Source: Microbacterium sp. Gd 4-13 (lineage in GTDB: Bacteria; Actinomycetota; Actinomycetes; Actinomycetales; Microbacteriaceae). Taken from it: a stretch of DNA of 64,000 bases. Shown one piece after another: positions 17,190 through 25,092 of the stretch. Both the position numbers and the translations under genes were made by a program. The notes under the pieces were generated by a model. It saw only the letters and a program-made list of their open reading frames with translations. It did not search any database and had not been told where the DNA came from. The DNA lies in the NCBI RefSeq assembly GCF_003095395.1, contig NZ_QEIJ01000001.1:62001-126000 (forward strand). Reading direction: 5' to 3'. Every line of letters begins with the position of its first letter. The first letter of the stretch is position 1.

Positions 17190-18214
17190 CAGAGGTCTCC
17201 TTCGACGGCGGGGTGCGCGACGACCAGGAGGTCGTCGCCGAGAGCGGTGACGGATGCCGCGCGCAGCCGGTGCGCTTCGGCGATGGTGGAGACACCGATG
17301 TCTCCCACGGCGAGCCGGTCGCCGCCGAGCAGGACGGGGGCGACGTACACGAGCATCTCGTCGGCGAGACCGGCGCGGACGAACGCGCTGGCGAGAGTCG
17401 GGCCGCCCTCGACGAACACGCGCTGCACCCCGCGCTCGCGCAGGTCGGCGAGCACGGTGTCGAGGTCGCGCGTGGCGAAGAACAGGGGATCGATCGGATG
17501 ACGGCGCACCGCAGCATCCGTCGGCACCTCGGCCGAGCCGATGACCACGGGCCGCGGCTGCGCGTCGTATAACGAGCCGTCGGATCTGCGCGCCGTCAAC
17601 GCCGGGTCGTCGGCGAGGAGCGTGCCGGTGCCGACGACGATCGCGTCGGCCTCGGCGCGACGCCGGTGCACGTCGGCCCGTGCCTCCGGCCCGGTGATCC
17701 ACTGGCTCGTGCCGTCGGCGGCCGCCGCACGGCCGTCGAGGCTCTGCGCCCACTTGACGGTCACACGTGGTCGGCGCAGGCGCTGCACGTCGAGCCAGCC
17801 TCGCAGGAGGTCCATCGCCTCGTCGACGAGGACTCCGCCTTCGACCTCGACGCCGGCGGCACGCAGACGCTCGGCGCCACCGGCGGCGGCGGCGTTGGGG
17901 TCGGCGATCGCGTAGACGACACGTTCGACGCCGGCCTCGATGAGCGCGACGGCGCAGGGCCCGGTGCGCCCGGTGTGGTTGCAGGGCTCGAGGGTCACCA
18001 CGGCGGTCGCGCCGCGGGCGGCTCCCGGGTCGAGCTTCGAGAGCGCGTCGACCTCGGCGTGGGCAGTTCCCGCTCCGCGGTGCCAGCCTTCGGCGATGAC
18101 GTCGCCGGCGGGGGAGAGGATCACCGATCCCACCTGGGGGTTCACGCCCCGCGGACCGCGCCGGGCGAGACGCAGCGCATGCCGCATGGCCTCGAGCTCG
18201 GCGGTGGTGGCCAT
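17189..18214 (-). CDS. ribD: Bifunctional pyrimidine deaminase/reductase of riboflavin synthesis
   Basis: A 341-residue RibD. The N-terminal deaminase has HAEVDAL with the zinc histidine and catalytic Glu, then TLEPCNHTGRTGPC with two zinc cysteines. The C-terminal NADPH reductase has VKWAQSLDGRAA, DVHRRRAEADAIVVGTGT and VFVEGGPTLASAFV. The ATG at 18214 (MATTAELEAM) is preceded by GGAAGGAA about 9 nt upstream; the longer frame to 18289 would extend into the FMN riboswitch region. It is first gene of the operon. Confidence 0.95.
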   Translation of the reverse strand: MATTAELEAMRHALRLARRGPRGVNPQVGSVILSPAGDVIAEGWHRGAGTAHAEVDALSKLDPGAARGATAVVTLEPCNHTGRTGPCAVALIEAGVERVVYAIADPNAAAAGGAERLRAAGVEVEGGVLVDEAMDLLRGWLDVQRLRRPRVTVKWAQSLDGRAAAADGTSQWITGPEARADVHRRRAEADAIVVGTGTLLADDPALTARRSDGSLYDAQPRPVVIGSAEVPTDAAVRRHPIDPLFFATRDLDTVLADLRERGVQRVFVEGGPTLASAFVRAGLADEMLVYVAPVLLGGDRLAVGDIGVSTIAEAHRLRAASVTALGDDLLVVAHPAVEGDL

Positions 18215-18249
18215 CGGTCCTGTTCCTTCCGGTGAATCCCCGGGGGTCA

Positions 18250-18280
18250 AGACGCAACGGCACGGCGTACCGTGCGTGCC
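18250..18280 (-). promoter_or_regulatory. Expression-platform hairpin of the FMN riboswitch
   Basis: On the minus strand, between the aptamer and ribD, GCACGG and CCGTGC can pair around TACG; the stem may extend into the flanking bases. It is placed to act as the switched terminator or sequestering stem. There is no strong U-tract. Confidence 0.5.
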
Positions 18281-18281
18281 T

Positions 18282-18425
18282 CCTCCCATCCGGACTGACG
18301 ACGATCGCTCGTCGCATCACCGTCGGTTCCGGAATTCCACCGGATCAACCCGCAGCATCCTGTCGGATACCGCGAGTTCGCGGACTGTCACCGCCGGTTC
18401 GGATTCTCACCGACCCCGGAGCACG
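18282..18425 (-). ncRNA. FMN riboswitch (RFN element) upstream of ribD
   Basis: The minus strand carries the RFN signature blocks in order: CCGGGGTCGGTGAGAATCCG, ACCGGCGGTGACAGTCCGCG, then after a variable arm GATCCGGTGGAATTCCGG, ACCGACGGTGA, and the closing CAGTCCGGATGGGAGG. Binding of FMN should switch the ribDEBAH operon off. The variable arm contains one GGATGCTG octamer. Confidence 0.95.
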
Positions 18426-18440
18426 TGTGTGTTGGGTGCG

Positions 18441-18446
18441 ATTCTA
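18441..18446 (-). promoter_or_regulatory. -10 box of the riboflavin operon
   Basis: TAGAAT on the minus strand (5 of 6 consensus bases), about 15 nt before the first conserved base of the RFN element. No clear -35. Confidence 0.55.
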
Positions 18447-18488
18447 GTCAACGCCCGTCTCGACGTTTCATTCCCCCGTCGTGCGCGG

Positions 18489-19352
18489 TCATTTCAGCAG
18501 GCGCGACAACCGGCGATCGGCGAGGATCTTCCCTCCGGTCTGGCAGACCGGGCAGTACTCCAGCGAGTTATCGGCGAAGAACACGCTCTTGACCTCGCCG
18601 CCGCAGACCGGGCAGGTCTCGCCGCGGCGGCCGTGCACCCGCATCCCGCGTCGTTTCGCGTCTTTCAGTTCGGCCGGGGGCTTGCCGCTCGCGGTGGTGA
18701 CGGCCTCGGCCAGCGTGTCGCGCAGCGCGCCGTAGAGGCGGTCGACCTCCTCGGCGCTCAGGCCCGCGGCGAGAGCGTACGGCGACATCCTGGCGGCGTG
18801 CAGGATCTCGTCGGAGTAGGCGTTGCCGACCCCGGCGATGATCGACTGGTCGCGCAGCACGCCCTTGATCTGCGTTCGCCGATCGGCCAGCAGCCCGGCG
18901 AACGTGTCTCGATCGAAGCCCGGATCGAGCGGATCGGGTCCGAGTCGGGCGATGCCCGGCACATCGGCGGGTTCGCCCACGACATACACCGCGAGCGACT
19001 TCTTCGTGCCCGCCTCGGTCAGGTCGAAGCCCGACCCGTCGGCAAGACCGACGCGCAGCGCGATCTGCGTCTTGCCGGGGCGGATCACGGTCGACGGGAG
19101 CGTTTCGTACCACCGCAGCCAGCCGGCCTGCGCGAGGTGGAAGATGAGGTGAGCACCGGCGTCGGTGGCGATGTCGACGAACTTGCCGCGCCGCTCGACC
19201 CCGGTCACCCGGGCACCGACCAGCGCCGTGATGGGCGGATCGTAGGTCTTCAGCGCCGAGATCGCGCTGACGCTCGCCCGCGCCACTTCCACCCCGACCA
19301 CGCGTCCGCGGAGGAAATCGACGAGGCCCTGCACTTCCGGCATCTCCGGCAT
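18489..19352 (-). CDS. mutM: Fpg/Nei-family DNA glycosylase (formamidopyrimidine-DNA glycosylase type)
   Basis: A 287-residue base-excision repair enzyme. After Met1 it starts PEMPEVQ, giving the catalytic Pro2 and Glu3; RRGKFVDI supplies the conserved lysine and GVGNAYSDEILHAARMSP is the helix-two-turn-helix. The C-terminal zinc finger is complete: CPVCGGE...YCPVCQTGGKILADRRLSRLLK. The MPEMPE start rather than MPELPE, and a shorter internal loop, mean it could be one of the actinobacterial Fpg2/Nei-like paralogues rather than the main MutM. A GGAGG stretch lies 8 nt before the ATG at 19352; GAGGAT ends 6 nt before it. Confidence 0.88.
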   Translation of the reverse strand: MPEMPEVQGLVDFLRGRVVGVEVARASVSAISALKTYDPPITALVGARVTGVERRGKFVDIATDAGAHLIFHLAQAGWLRWYETLPSTVIRPGKTQIALRVGLADGSGFDLTEAGTKKSLAVYVVGEPADVPGIARLGPDPLDPGFDRDTFAGLLADRRTQIKGVLRDQSIIAGVGNAYSDEILHAARMSPYALAAGLSAEEVDRLYGALRDTLAEAVTTASGKPPAELKDAKRRGMRVHGRRGETCPVCGGEVKSVFFADNSLEYCPVCQTGGKILADRRLSRLLK

Positions 19353-19423
19353 GCGCCCATCCTCCCACGCACCGCCGACCCCCGGCCGTGCGCGCACCCT
19401 CTTCGCGCTCCCGGCTTCTGCCC

Positions 19424-19509
19424 GAACTCAGGATGGGAAACCGCGGGGTTCGATCGAGCCCCGCGGTTTCGCGGACGCGGTGGTGGGCGCCCGGATTCAG
19501 CCTGAATTC
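19424..19509. repeat. AACTCAGG element, left flank of the first AbiEi/DUF559-like gene
   Basis: An 86-bp element from GAACTCAGG (19424-19432) to CCTGAATTC (19501-19509). Inside is a strong hairpin in which AAACCGCGGGG pairs with CCCCGCGGTTT around a short TTCGATCGAG loop. It ends 100 bp before the gene start. Confidence 0.85.
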
Positions 19510-19609
19510 GTGCGAGAAGCGTTCCTCCACAGCATCCGTCGAGCCCCCTGTCATCCACGGATGTGCACCGCGCGTCCACGGGCTTGCTCCTGCGGGCGAT
19601 CGTCGCGTG

Positions 19610-20452
19610 ATGAACATCGACTTCCTCCACCGCTCCGACCTCGTCCGTGACGGATTCCGTCGCGCCGACATCGACGCCGCCCTCGCTCTCGGGTACCTGG
19701 TCCGGGCGCGCCGTGATCACTACCTTCCCGGCGACACGGCCGAGTCGATCATCCGCGCCGTGCGTGTGGGCGGGCGCCTCACGTGCCTGTCGCTCTTGTC
19801 GATGCTGTCGGTCTTCGTCTTGCGCCACGGCTCATTGCACGTCCACCTTCCGCGCAACGCCTCGCGCCTGCGATCCCCGCATGATCGACGGCGCGCGCTG
19901 TCGTCGCGGACGAGGCGGGGCGTTCGACTGCACTGGCTTCCCCTGATGATCCCGCCCGGGCAGTCGGCGTGCGTATCGATCCTCGACGCGCTGGCTCACT
20001 CCGTGCTCTGCCAGGCGCCGCGTGCTGCCGTCGCCACGCTCGACAGCGCTCTGCACCAGGGTTTGGTGCGCATGGACGAGGTCGCCGACATGTTCCACGC
20101 TCTCCCTGCCAAGTACCGCGTGATTCTCCCGCTGCTCGATCCGCGTTCCGAGTCGGGGCCGGAGACGATCATGCGGCTGATGCTGCGGGCCCTCGGCTGC
20201 GAGGTGAGGGTCCAGGTGGCGTTCGATGGCATCGGACGTGTCGATCTGGTGGTCGACGGCTGGCTCGTCATCGAGTGCGACAGCCAGGAGTTCCACTCCG
20301 GCTGGGAGAGCCAGGAGCGAGACCGTCGCCGTGACATCCTGCTCGCGGCTCGCGGATACACGACGCTGAGACCGACCGCGAAGATGATCATGGACGAACC
20401 CGAACTCGTCCTGGCTGCGGTCAAGCGCATGCTCGCGAGCGGTCCTCGGTGA
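19610..20452 (+). CDS. AbiEi-like N-terminus plus DUF559/Vsr-like PD-(D/E)XK C-terminus (first of four)
   Basis: A 280-residue protein of the actinobacterial group usually annotated as AbiEi-antitoxin-like or DUF559. Residues about 7-45 look like a winged helix that ends in RARRDHYLP. The C-terminal third has a Vsr-like nuclease core: GRVDLVVDGW with Asp212, then VIECDSQEFHSG with Glu222 and Asp224, followed by a basic helix and RGYTTLRP. Acidic spacing D-x9-E-x-D is that of PD-(D/E)XK enzymes, so catalysis is possible but unproven. No AbiEii-type toxin gene is adjacent. AACTCAGG elements lie on both sides (19424-19509 and 20565-20650). The ATG at 19610 begins MNIDFLHR; a frame open to 19388 runs through the element and is rejected. 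Confidence 0.75.
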   Translation: MNIDFLHRSDLVRDGFRRADIDAALALGYLVRARRDHYLPGDTAESIIRAVRVGGRLTCLSLLSMLSVFVLRHGSLHVHLPRNASRLRSPHDRRRALSSRTRRGVRLHWLPLMIPPGQSACVSILDALAHSVLCQAPRAAVATLDSALHQGLVRMDEVADMFHALPAKYRVILPLLDPRSESGPETIMRLMLRALGCEVRVQVAFDGIGRVDLVVDGWLVIECDSQEFHSGWESQERDRRRDILLAARGYTTLRPTAKMIMDEPELVLAAVKRMLASGPR

Positions 20453-20469
20453 CCGCGCGCGGGAGCCGC

Positions 20470-20537
20470 GCTCGATGACGGCGTCCGCTCGATGACGGCG
20501 TCCGCTCGATGACGGCGTCCGCTCGATGACGGCGTCC
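20470..20537. repeat. Four-copy 17-bp tandem repeat
   Basis: Four exact tandem copies of GCTCGATGACGGCGTCC, followed by a partial fifth (GCTCGATGG). It lies between the stop of the first AbiEi/DUF559-like gene and its right-hand AACTCAGG element. Confidence 0.93.
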
Positions 20538-20564
20538 GCTCGATGGTCGTCGACCGCGCGACCG

Positions 20565-20650
20565 TAACTCAGGCGCGTTACGCCCGAGCGGCGCGCGCAC
20601 CGCGACGAATCAGGGCTCGATCAAGTGTTGGTGAGAATCATCCTGAGTTG
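20565..20650. repeat. AACTCAGG element, right flank of the first AbiEi/DUF559-like gene
   Basis: An 86-bp element from TAACTCAGG (20565-20573) to CCTGAGTTG (20642-20650), identical in length to the left-flank copy. It ends 38 bp before the trpS stop codon. Confidence 0.85.
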
Positions 20651-20688
20651 TGGCAGTGAGGCCGGCCCCACGAGGTGCCACCCGGGGG

Positions 20689-21693
20689 TCACACGCGGCG
20701 CAGCAGGCCCATCCGGTCGTAGACGTCGCTGAGGGTGCGGTTGGCGACGGATGCTGCGCGCCCGGCGTTCTCTGCGAGCACCCGGTCGAGCTCGGCCGTG
20801 TCGTCGAGCAGCGCGAGAGCGCGCTCGCGCACCGGCTCGAACTCCGAGACGACGACCTCGGCGAGGCCCTTCTTGAAGTCGCCGTAGCCGCGGCCGGCGT
20901 ACTCGTCTTCGATCGCGGCGATCTGTCGTCCGCTGAGGGCCGCGTAGATCACGAGCAGATTCGACACCCCGGGCTTCGCCTCGCGGTCGAACCGCACGAC
21001 GCCCTCGCTGTCGGTGACGGCGCGCATGATCTTCTTCGCGCTCTTGGACGGCTCGTCGAGAAGCCACAGCACACCGGCGTCGGATTCCGCCGACTTCGAC
21101 ATCTTCGCCGTGGGGTTCTGCAGGTCGTAGATGCGGGCCGTGTCGCGCTGGATCACCGGCGTCGGAACGGTGAAGGTCTGCCCGTAGCGGGAGTTGAAAC
21201 GCTCGGCCAGGTCGCGCGTGAGCTCGATGTGCTGTTTCTGATCGTCGCCGACGGGCACGACGTCGGTCTGGTAGAGCAGAATGTCGGCGGCCATCAGCAC
21301 GGGGTAGGTGAAGAGGCCGACGTTGGTGGCGTCTGCGCCGTAGCGAGCCGACTTGTCCTTGAACTGCGTCATGCGACCGGCTTCACCGAATCCGGTGATC
21401 GTCGACAGTGCCCAGGCGAGCTCGGAGTGCGCCGAGACGTGCGACTGCACGTACAGGGTCGATCGCGACGGCTCGATGCCCGCCGCGATGTACTGGGCGG
21501 CGGTGCGGCGGGTCTTCGCCCGCAGCTCGGCCGGGTCGTTCGGCTGGGTGAGCGCGTGCAGGTCGACGACGGAGAAATACGCGTCGTACGAGTCCTGCAG
21601 TTCCCGCCACTGCATGAGCGCCCCGATGTAGTTGCCGATCTGAAGCGAATCGGCCGAGGGCTGCATGCCGGAGTACAAACGCGGTTTGATCAC
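20689..21693 (-). CDS. trpS: Tryptophanyl-tRNA synthetase
   Basis: A 334-residue class I aminoacyl-tRNA synthetase that charges tRNA-Trp. Signatures: [18 protein letters not shown], the HIGH-equivalent region, [36 protein letters not shown] and the KMSKS loop [12 protein letters not shown]. Length is typical. The GTG start at 21693 has TAGGAT ending 6 nt upstream and no Shine-Dalgarno sequence, so a leaderless mRNA is likely. Confidence 0.96.
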   Translation of the reverse strand: MIKPRLYSGMQPSADSLQIGNYIGALMQWRELQDSYDAYFSVVDLHALTQPNDPAELRAKTRRTAAQYIAAGIEPSRSTLYVQSHVSAHSELAWALSTITGFGEAGRMTQFKDKSARYGADATNVGLFTYPVLMAADILLYQTDVVPVGDDQKQHIELTRDLAERFNSRYGQTFTVPTPVIQRDTARIYDLQNPTAKMSKSAESDAGVLWLLDEPSKSAKKIMRAVTDSEGVVRFDREAKPGVSNLLVIYAALSGRQIAAIEDEYAGRGYGDFKKGLAEVVVSEFEPVRERALALLDDTAELDRVLAENAGRAASVANRTLSDVYDRMGLLRRV

Positions 21694-21699
21694 CGCCCA

Positions 21700-21705
21700 A
21701 TCCTA
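21700..21705 (-). promoter_or_regulatory. Leaderless -10 (TAGGAT) of trpS
   Basis: TAGGAT on the minus strand, 6-nt spacer TGGGCG, then the GTG at 21693. Confidence 0.6.
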
Positions 21706-21759
21706 GGGCGGGTGATCGGATGCGGCGTCAGCCGCCGTGCGACGCGGGCGCGGGGAGCG

Positions 21760-22608
21760 TCAGAGGCCGAGGGTGTAGTCGGCCACCACGGGAGCGTGGT
21801 CGCTCCAGCGCGTGTCCCACGAGGGGGCCCGGCCGATGCGGTAGTCGGTGACGCGCTCGGCGAGGGCGGGGGTGGCGAGGTGGTAGTCGATGCGCCAGCC
21901 GGTGTCGGTGTCGAAGGCCTTGCCGCGGCTCGACCACCACGTGTACGGGCCGTCGACCTCTCCGGCGTGGCGGCGGCCGATGTCGATCCAGCCGAGTCCG
22001 GTGCCGACGCTGCCGTCGACGCCCGTCACGGTCGCTCCGGCCTCGCCGAGGAAGCGGTCGAAGTAGCCGCGCTCACGCGGGAGGAAACCGGCCTTCTTGA
22101 CGTTGCCCTTCCAGTTGCGGATGTCGAGCTCGCGGTGACCGACGTTGAGGTCGCCCATGATCAGCGCCAGCGGATGCTCAGCGGCGAGCTGCGGCATCCG
22201 CTTCTCCATGGCATCGAGGAAGCCCCACTTCGCCTCCTGCTTGGGGGTGCCGACCTCGCCGCTGTGCACGTAGGCGCTCACGACCGTCACGGGCTCGCCG
22301 TCGATGTCGAAGTCTCCCTCGATCCAGCGGCCGGCGGAATCGACCGGATCGGAGCTGAGCGATGTGCGCACCTCGACGGGAGCCACCCGGCTCGCGATCG
22401 CGACGCCGGCGCGGCCCTTCGCGAGGGCCTCGTCGTTGACGATCTCCCACCCGGGGAGTGCGGTGCGCAGGTCGTCGGCGGTGGCGCGCACCTCTTGGAT
22501 CGCGAGGATGTCGGCATCGGCTTCGGCGAGCCAATCGTTCATTCCGTTGCGGACGGCGGCACGGATGCCGTTGACATTGATGGAGACGATACGAACGCTG
22601 CGAGACAC
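21760..22608 (-). CDS. xthA: Exodeoxyribonuclease III
   Basis: A 282-residue AP endonuclease/3'-5' exonuclease of base-excision repair. The exonuclease-endonuclease-phosphatase fold shows SINVNGIRAAVRNG, AIQEVRAT (metal Glu), SAYVHSGEV, LIMGDLNVGHRELDIRNWKGN (catalytic Asp/Asn), GWRIDYHLATP and the terminal WSDHAPVVADY (catalytic His). The GTG at 22608 was chosen because the conserved VRIVSINVNG starts four residues later and TAGGCT lies 7 nt upstream; a frame open to 22713 adds unrelated residues. Confidence 0.94.
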   Translation of the reverse strand: MSRSVRIVSINVNGIRAAVRNGMNDWLAEADADILAIQEVRATADDLRTALPGWEIVNDEALAKGRAGVAIASRVAPVEVRTSLSSDPVDSAGRWIEGDFDIDGEPVTVVSAYVHSGEVGTPKQEAKWGFLDAMEKRMPQLAAEHPLALIMGDLNVGHRELDIRNWKGNVKKAGFLPRERGYFDRFLGEAGATVTGVDGSVGTGLGWIDIGRRHAGEVDGPYTWWSSRGKAFDTDTGWRIDYHLATPALAERVTDYRIGRAPSWDTRWSDHAPVVADYTLGL

Positions 22609-22615
22609 GACCGCA

Positions 22616-22621
22616 AGCCTA
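22616..22621 (-). promoter_or_regulatory. Leaderless -10 (TAGGCT) of xthA
   Basis: TAGGCT on the minus strand, a 7-nt spacer, GTG at 22608. Confidence 0.5.
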
Positions 22622-22746
22622 ACCGCGGCCCCCGACACGGCCGGGGCGACTGCCACACCGTGCTGCTCACGACGGTACGAATCGATGCCGTCATTCGCAG
22701 GAAGGCGCCACATTCCTGCACAGGAACGAGAGACGGGCGAGCGGGC

Positions 22747-23901
22747 TCAGTCGAGGAAGGTGCTCGAGGCTCGAGGAGGGGCGGATGCTTCGGCCTCGGC
22801 GAGCTCGTCGCGGAGTCGGTTCACCTCGCGCGTGGCCCACCACCGGGCGTACCAGGGCGCGTCGCCGAGCTCCTGCTCGGCGTCACGCAGGCGCACCTGC
22901 GCGGCGGTGACGAGCGCGGCGTGCTCGGCGGCCACCCGCTCGTCCTCCGACAACAGCGACATGCCGCGGTCCTCGGCGCCCACGGCGATCCACGCGGCGG
23001 CGACGAGGATCACGATCCCGTTCAGGCGGAACCAGAGGAGGAACCCGATGAAGATCGCGAACGTCGCCAGAAGGGGGTTGGTGGGGGAGTAGACGAAGAG
23101 GAAGCCCGCGGCGATCTGCAGAGCGACCATCGCGCCGCCGCCCAGGAGCGAGCCCGACCAGATGCGCCGCCACGAGAGCGAGGCGCCGGTGAGGAACCGG
23201 AACATGGCCGCCAGGGCGAGGGTGTTGACCCAGAACGCCACCACGAACGCCAGGACGCGACTGAGGACCCGTACCCAGATCGATTGGCTGTCCCAGCCGA
23301 GCAGCAGGAAGATCAGCTCGATCGCGCCGGTGGCGATGAGTCCGAGTCCGGCGCCGACGATGAGCGCCACCCCGAACAGCGCGGCGGCGAGGAAGTCGCG
23401 GGCTTTCAGCAGTACGTAACTGCGCCGGTCGAACGGGAGGCCGAAGGTGTCGCGCACGGCGCGGCGCGCGTAGGTGATGAATCCGATGGCGGTCCAGATG
23501 ACCACGACCGCCGCGACGATACCGGTGACGGTGAGAAGGCCGGTACTGCCGGCCGCGACCGCTTCGACCTGCTCGGGCTTCACGAGCCCGTTCTCGCTGA
23601 TGATCTGCGGGATGTAGCGGTTGATCAGGTCGATGAGCGCCTGCACCGACTCCTTGCTGCCGCCGAGCCACAGGCCGGCGAGGGCGAAGGAGAGATAGAT
23701 GACGCCGAAGATCGCGAAGAGCGACTGATAGCTGATCCCCGCCGCGAGCAGGAACCCGTTGTGCTGCAGGAAGTGGCGCCAGACGCGGATCGGAAACCAG
23801 GCGAGGGTCTTCCTCGTCAGTTCGGTCGCTTTCTCGATCGGCTCGTCCAGTCGCTCGCGCAGCGCCTGCAGGCGCTCCCCGGACGCGTTGGAGTCTGCCA
23901 C
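22747..23901 (-). CDS. YihY/BrkB-family inner membrane protein
   Basis: A 384-residue membrane protein with six hydrophobic segments (about residues 48-75, 125-150, 170-200, 208-235, 240-262, 265-295) and a charged, partly coiled-coil C-terminal tail of about 80 residues rich in Glu/Arg. The HNGFLLAAGISYQSLFAIFG and DFLAAALFGVALIVGAG blocks are YihY/BrkB-family features. The biochemical role is unknown; the name 'virulence factor BrkB' is historical and an RNase BN assignment is not supported. It starts with GTG at 23901, with TAGTCT 6 nt upstream overlapping the neighbouring MFS stop codon. Confidence 0.88.
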   Translation of the reverse strand: MADSNASGERLQALRERLDEPIEKATELTRKTLAWFPIRVWRHFLQHNGFLLAAGISYQSLFAIFGVIYLSFALAGLWLGGSKESVQALIDLINRYIPQIISENGLVKPEQVEAVAAGSTGLLTVTGIVAAVVVIWTAIGFITYARRAVRDTFGLPFDRRSYVLLKARDFLAAALFGVALIVGAGLGLIATGAIELIFLLLGWDSQSIWVRVLSRVLAFVVAFWVNTLALAAMFRFLTGASLSWRRIWSGSLLGGGAMVALQIAAGFLFVYSPTNPLLATFAIFIGFLLWFRLNGIVILVAAAWIAVGAEDRGMSLLSEDERVAAEHAALVTAAQVRLRDAEQELGDAPWYARWWATREVNRLRDELAEAEASAPPRASSTFLD

Positions 23902-23907
23902 CGGATC

Positions 23908-23913
23908 AGACTA
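23908..23913 (-). promoter_or_regulatory. Leaderless -10 (TAGTCT) of the BrkB-like gene
   Basis: TAGTCT on the minus strand, a 6-nt spacer, GTG at 23901. Its TAG is also the stop codon of the upstream MFS gene. Confidence 0.55.
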
Positions 23914-25050
23914 CCGAGCGCGCGAGGCGAAGCGCCGTCGGACGACGAGGACGGTGACGAGCGCGAGGCCGGGAAGCAGGAACGCGACCCCGAGCCCGGT
24001 CGCGTCGCCGATGAGGCCGACGCCCACGGCCCCCAGCACAGCGCCGGCGTAGGTGAAGAGATTCACCCGGGCGATGACCTCGTCGGCGCGTGCGGGGTCG
24101 AGGTCGCCGGCGGCGGCGAAGGCGACGGGCACGAGCACGCCCGTCGCCACACCCGCGAGCGCGAACCCGACGACCGCCGCGGCCGGCAAGGGGATCGCGG
24201 CGATCACGACGCATCCGACGATCGCAACCACCGCCGACAGTGCTGCCAGCGCCCTCCGGCCCAGCCTCGTGACGAGGGCATCGGTCGCCAACCGCGTCAC
24301 GAGAACGGCGCCCTGGTACGCGGCATAGCCGAGAGGAGCGATCACGCCGGCGGTGGTGAGGGTGTCGGCGAGGTAGACCGTGCTCCACGTGCTGACGGCC
24401 GCGTCGAGGGCGAAGGCCGCGAGGATGACCGAGCCGAACACCCAGATGCCCCGCCGCGGAAGCCGTGACGAGCCGGATGCTGCGGCGGTCGGTCGCTCCG
24501 TCGAGAACCAGCGGGTTCCCGCCACCGCTGCGCCGGCCGCGACCGCGCAGGCGACCAGGAGCGGCATCGCCGACGCCGAGGACGCTGCCGCACCGGCGAC
24601 GAGCACCGCCCCGACGATCGCCGCGGCGGTGTAGACGGCGAAGAGTCGTCCGAGCACGGGGCGCCCGCGCGAGCGCTGAAGCGCGACGCCCTGCATCGCC
24701 GATGCCGCGTCGACGCACCCGAGCCCGAGGCCGTAGACGGCGAAGGCCGCGAGGAACGGGGGAAGAGGGGTCAGGAGGGCGATCAGCGGCAGAGCCGCGG
24801 CCTGCAGGAGGAGGCCCGTCACGAGCGCCGCGCGGCTACCGGCGCGAACGGCGATGAGGTCGGCGAGCACCGATCCGGCAGCGGCGGCCACGCTGACGCC
24901 GAGCACGATCACCGCGACGGCGGCGTCGTCGATGCGCACCTGATCCTTCAGCGAAGGAAGAGATGTGACGACGGCCGCATAGCCGAGGCCCTGCGCCGCA
25001 TACGCCGCGCCGATCGCGGCACCCGCCGGTCGCCGCATCCGCCCGTCCAC
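23911..25050 (-). CDS. MFS transporter
   Basis: A 379-residue permease with about twelve hydrophobic segments and an Ala/Val-rich composition. Family-level features are AAYAAQGLGYAAVVTSLPSLKD in helix 1, a short VRAGSRAALVTGL loop between helices 2 and 3, and GLGLGCVDAASAMQGVALQR. The pattern fits small drug-type or sugar-type MFS proteins, but the substrate is not predictable. The GTG at 25050 is preferred because TAGCCT lies 6 nt before it; GTG at 25056 and ATG at 25038 are in-frame alternatives. Confidence 0.85.
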   Translation of the reverse strand: MDGRMRRPAGAAIGAAYAAQGLGYAAVVTSLPSLKDQVRIDDAAVAVIVLGVSVAAAAGSVLADLIAVRAGSRAALVTGLLLQAAALPLIALLTPLPPFLAAFAVYGLGLGCVDAASAMQGVALQRSRGRPVLGRLFAVYTAAAIVGAVLVAGAAASSASAMPLLVACAVAAGAAVAGTRWFSTERPTAAASGSSRLPRRGIWVFGSVILAAFALDAAVSTWSTVYLADTLTTAGVIAPLGYAAYQGAVLVTRLATDALVTRLGRRALAALSAVVAIVGCVVIAAIPLPAAAVVGFALAGVATGVLVPVAFAAAGDLDPARADEVIARVNLFTYAGAVLGAVGVGLIGDATGLGVAFLLPGLALVTVLVVRRRFASRAR

Positions 25051-25056
25051 GCGCAC

Positions 25057-25062
25057 AGGCTA
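25057..25062 (-). promoter_or_regulatory. Leaderless -10 (TAGCCT) of the MFS gene
   Basis: TAGCCT on the minus strand, a 6-nt spacer, GTG at 25050. This hexamer decided the start call. Confidence 0.5.
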
Positions 25063-25092
25063 GCGCGCGGACGATCCCTCAGGGAGCGAGTG

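Noticed and set aside
19424..20650. Explaining the flanking elements only as intrinsic terminators
   Set aside because: One element of each pair lies upstream of the gene start, some copies lie far from any gene end, and partners share sequence and length. Terminator activity is still possible as a secondary effect, mainly for 39423-39473.
20650..24468. A 1272-codon open frame on the plus strand
   Set aside because: It lies antisense to trpS, xthA, the BrkB-like and MFS genes, all of which have clear family motifs. Its composition (Arg/Gly/Asp/Glu/His-rich) is that of a high-GC shadow frame.
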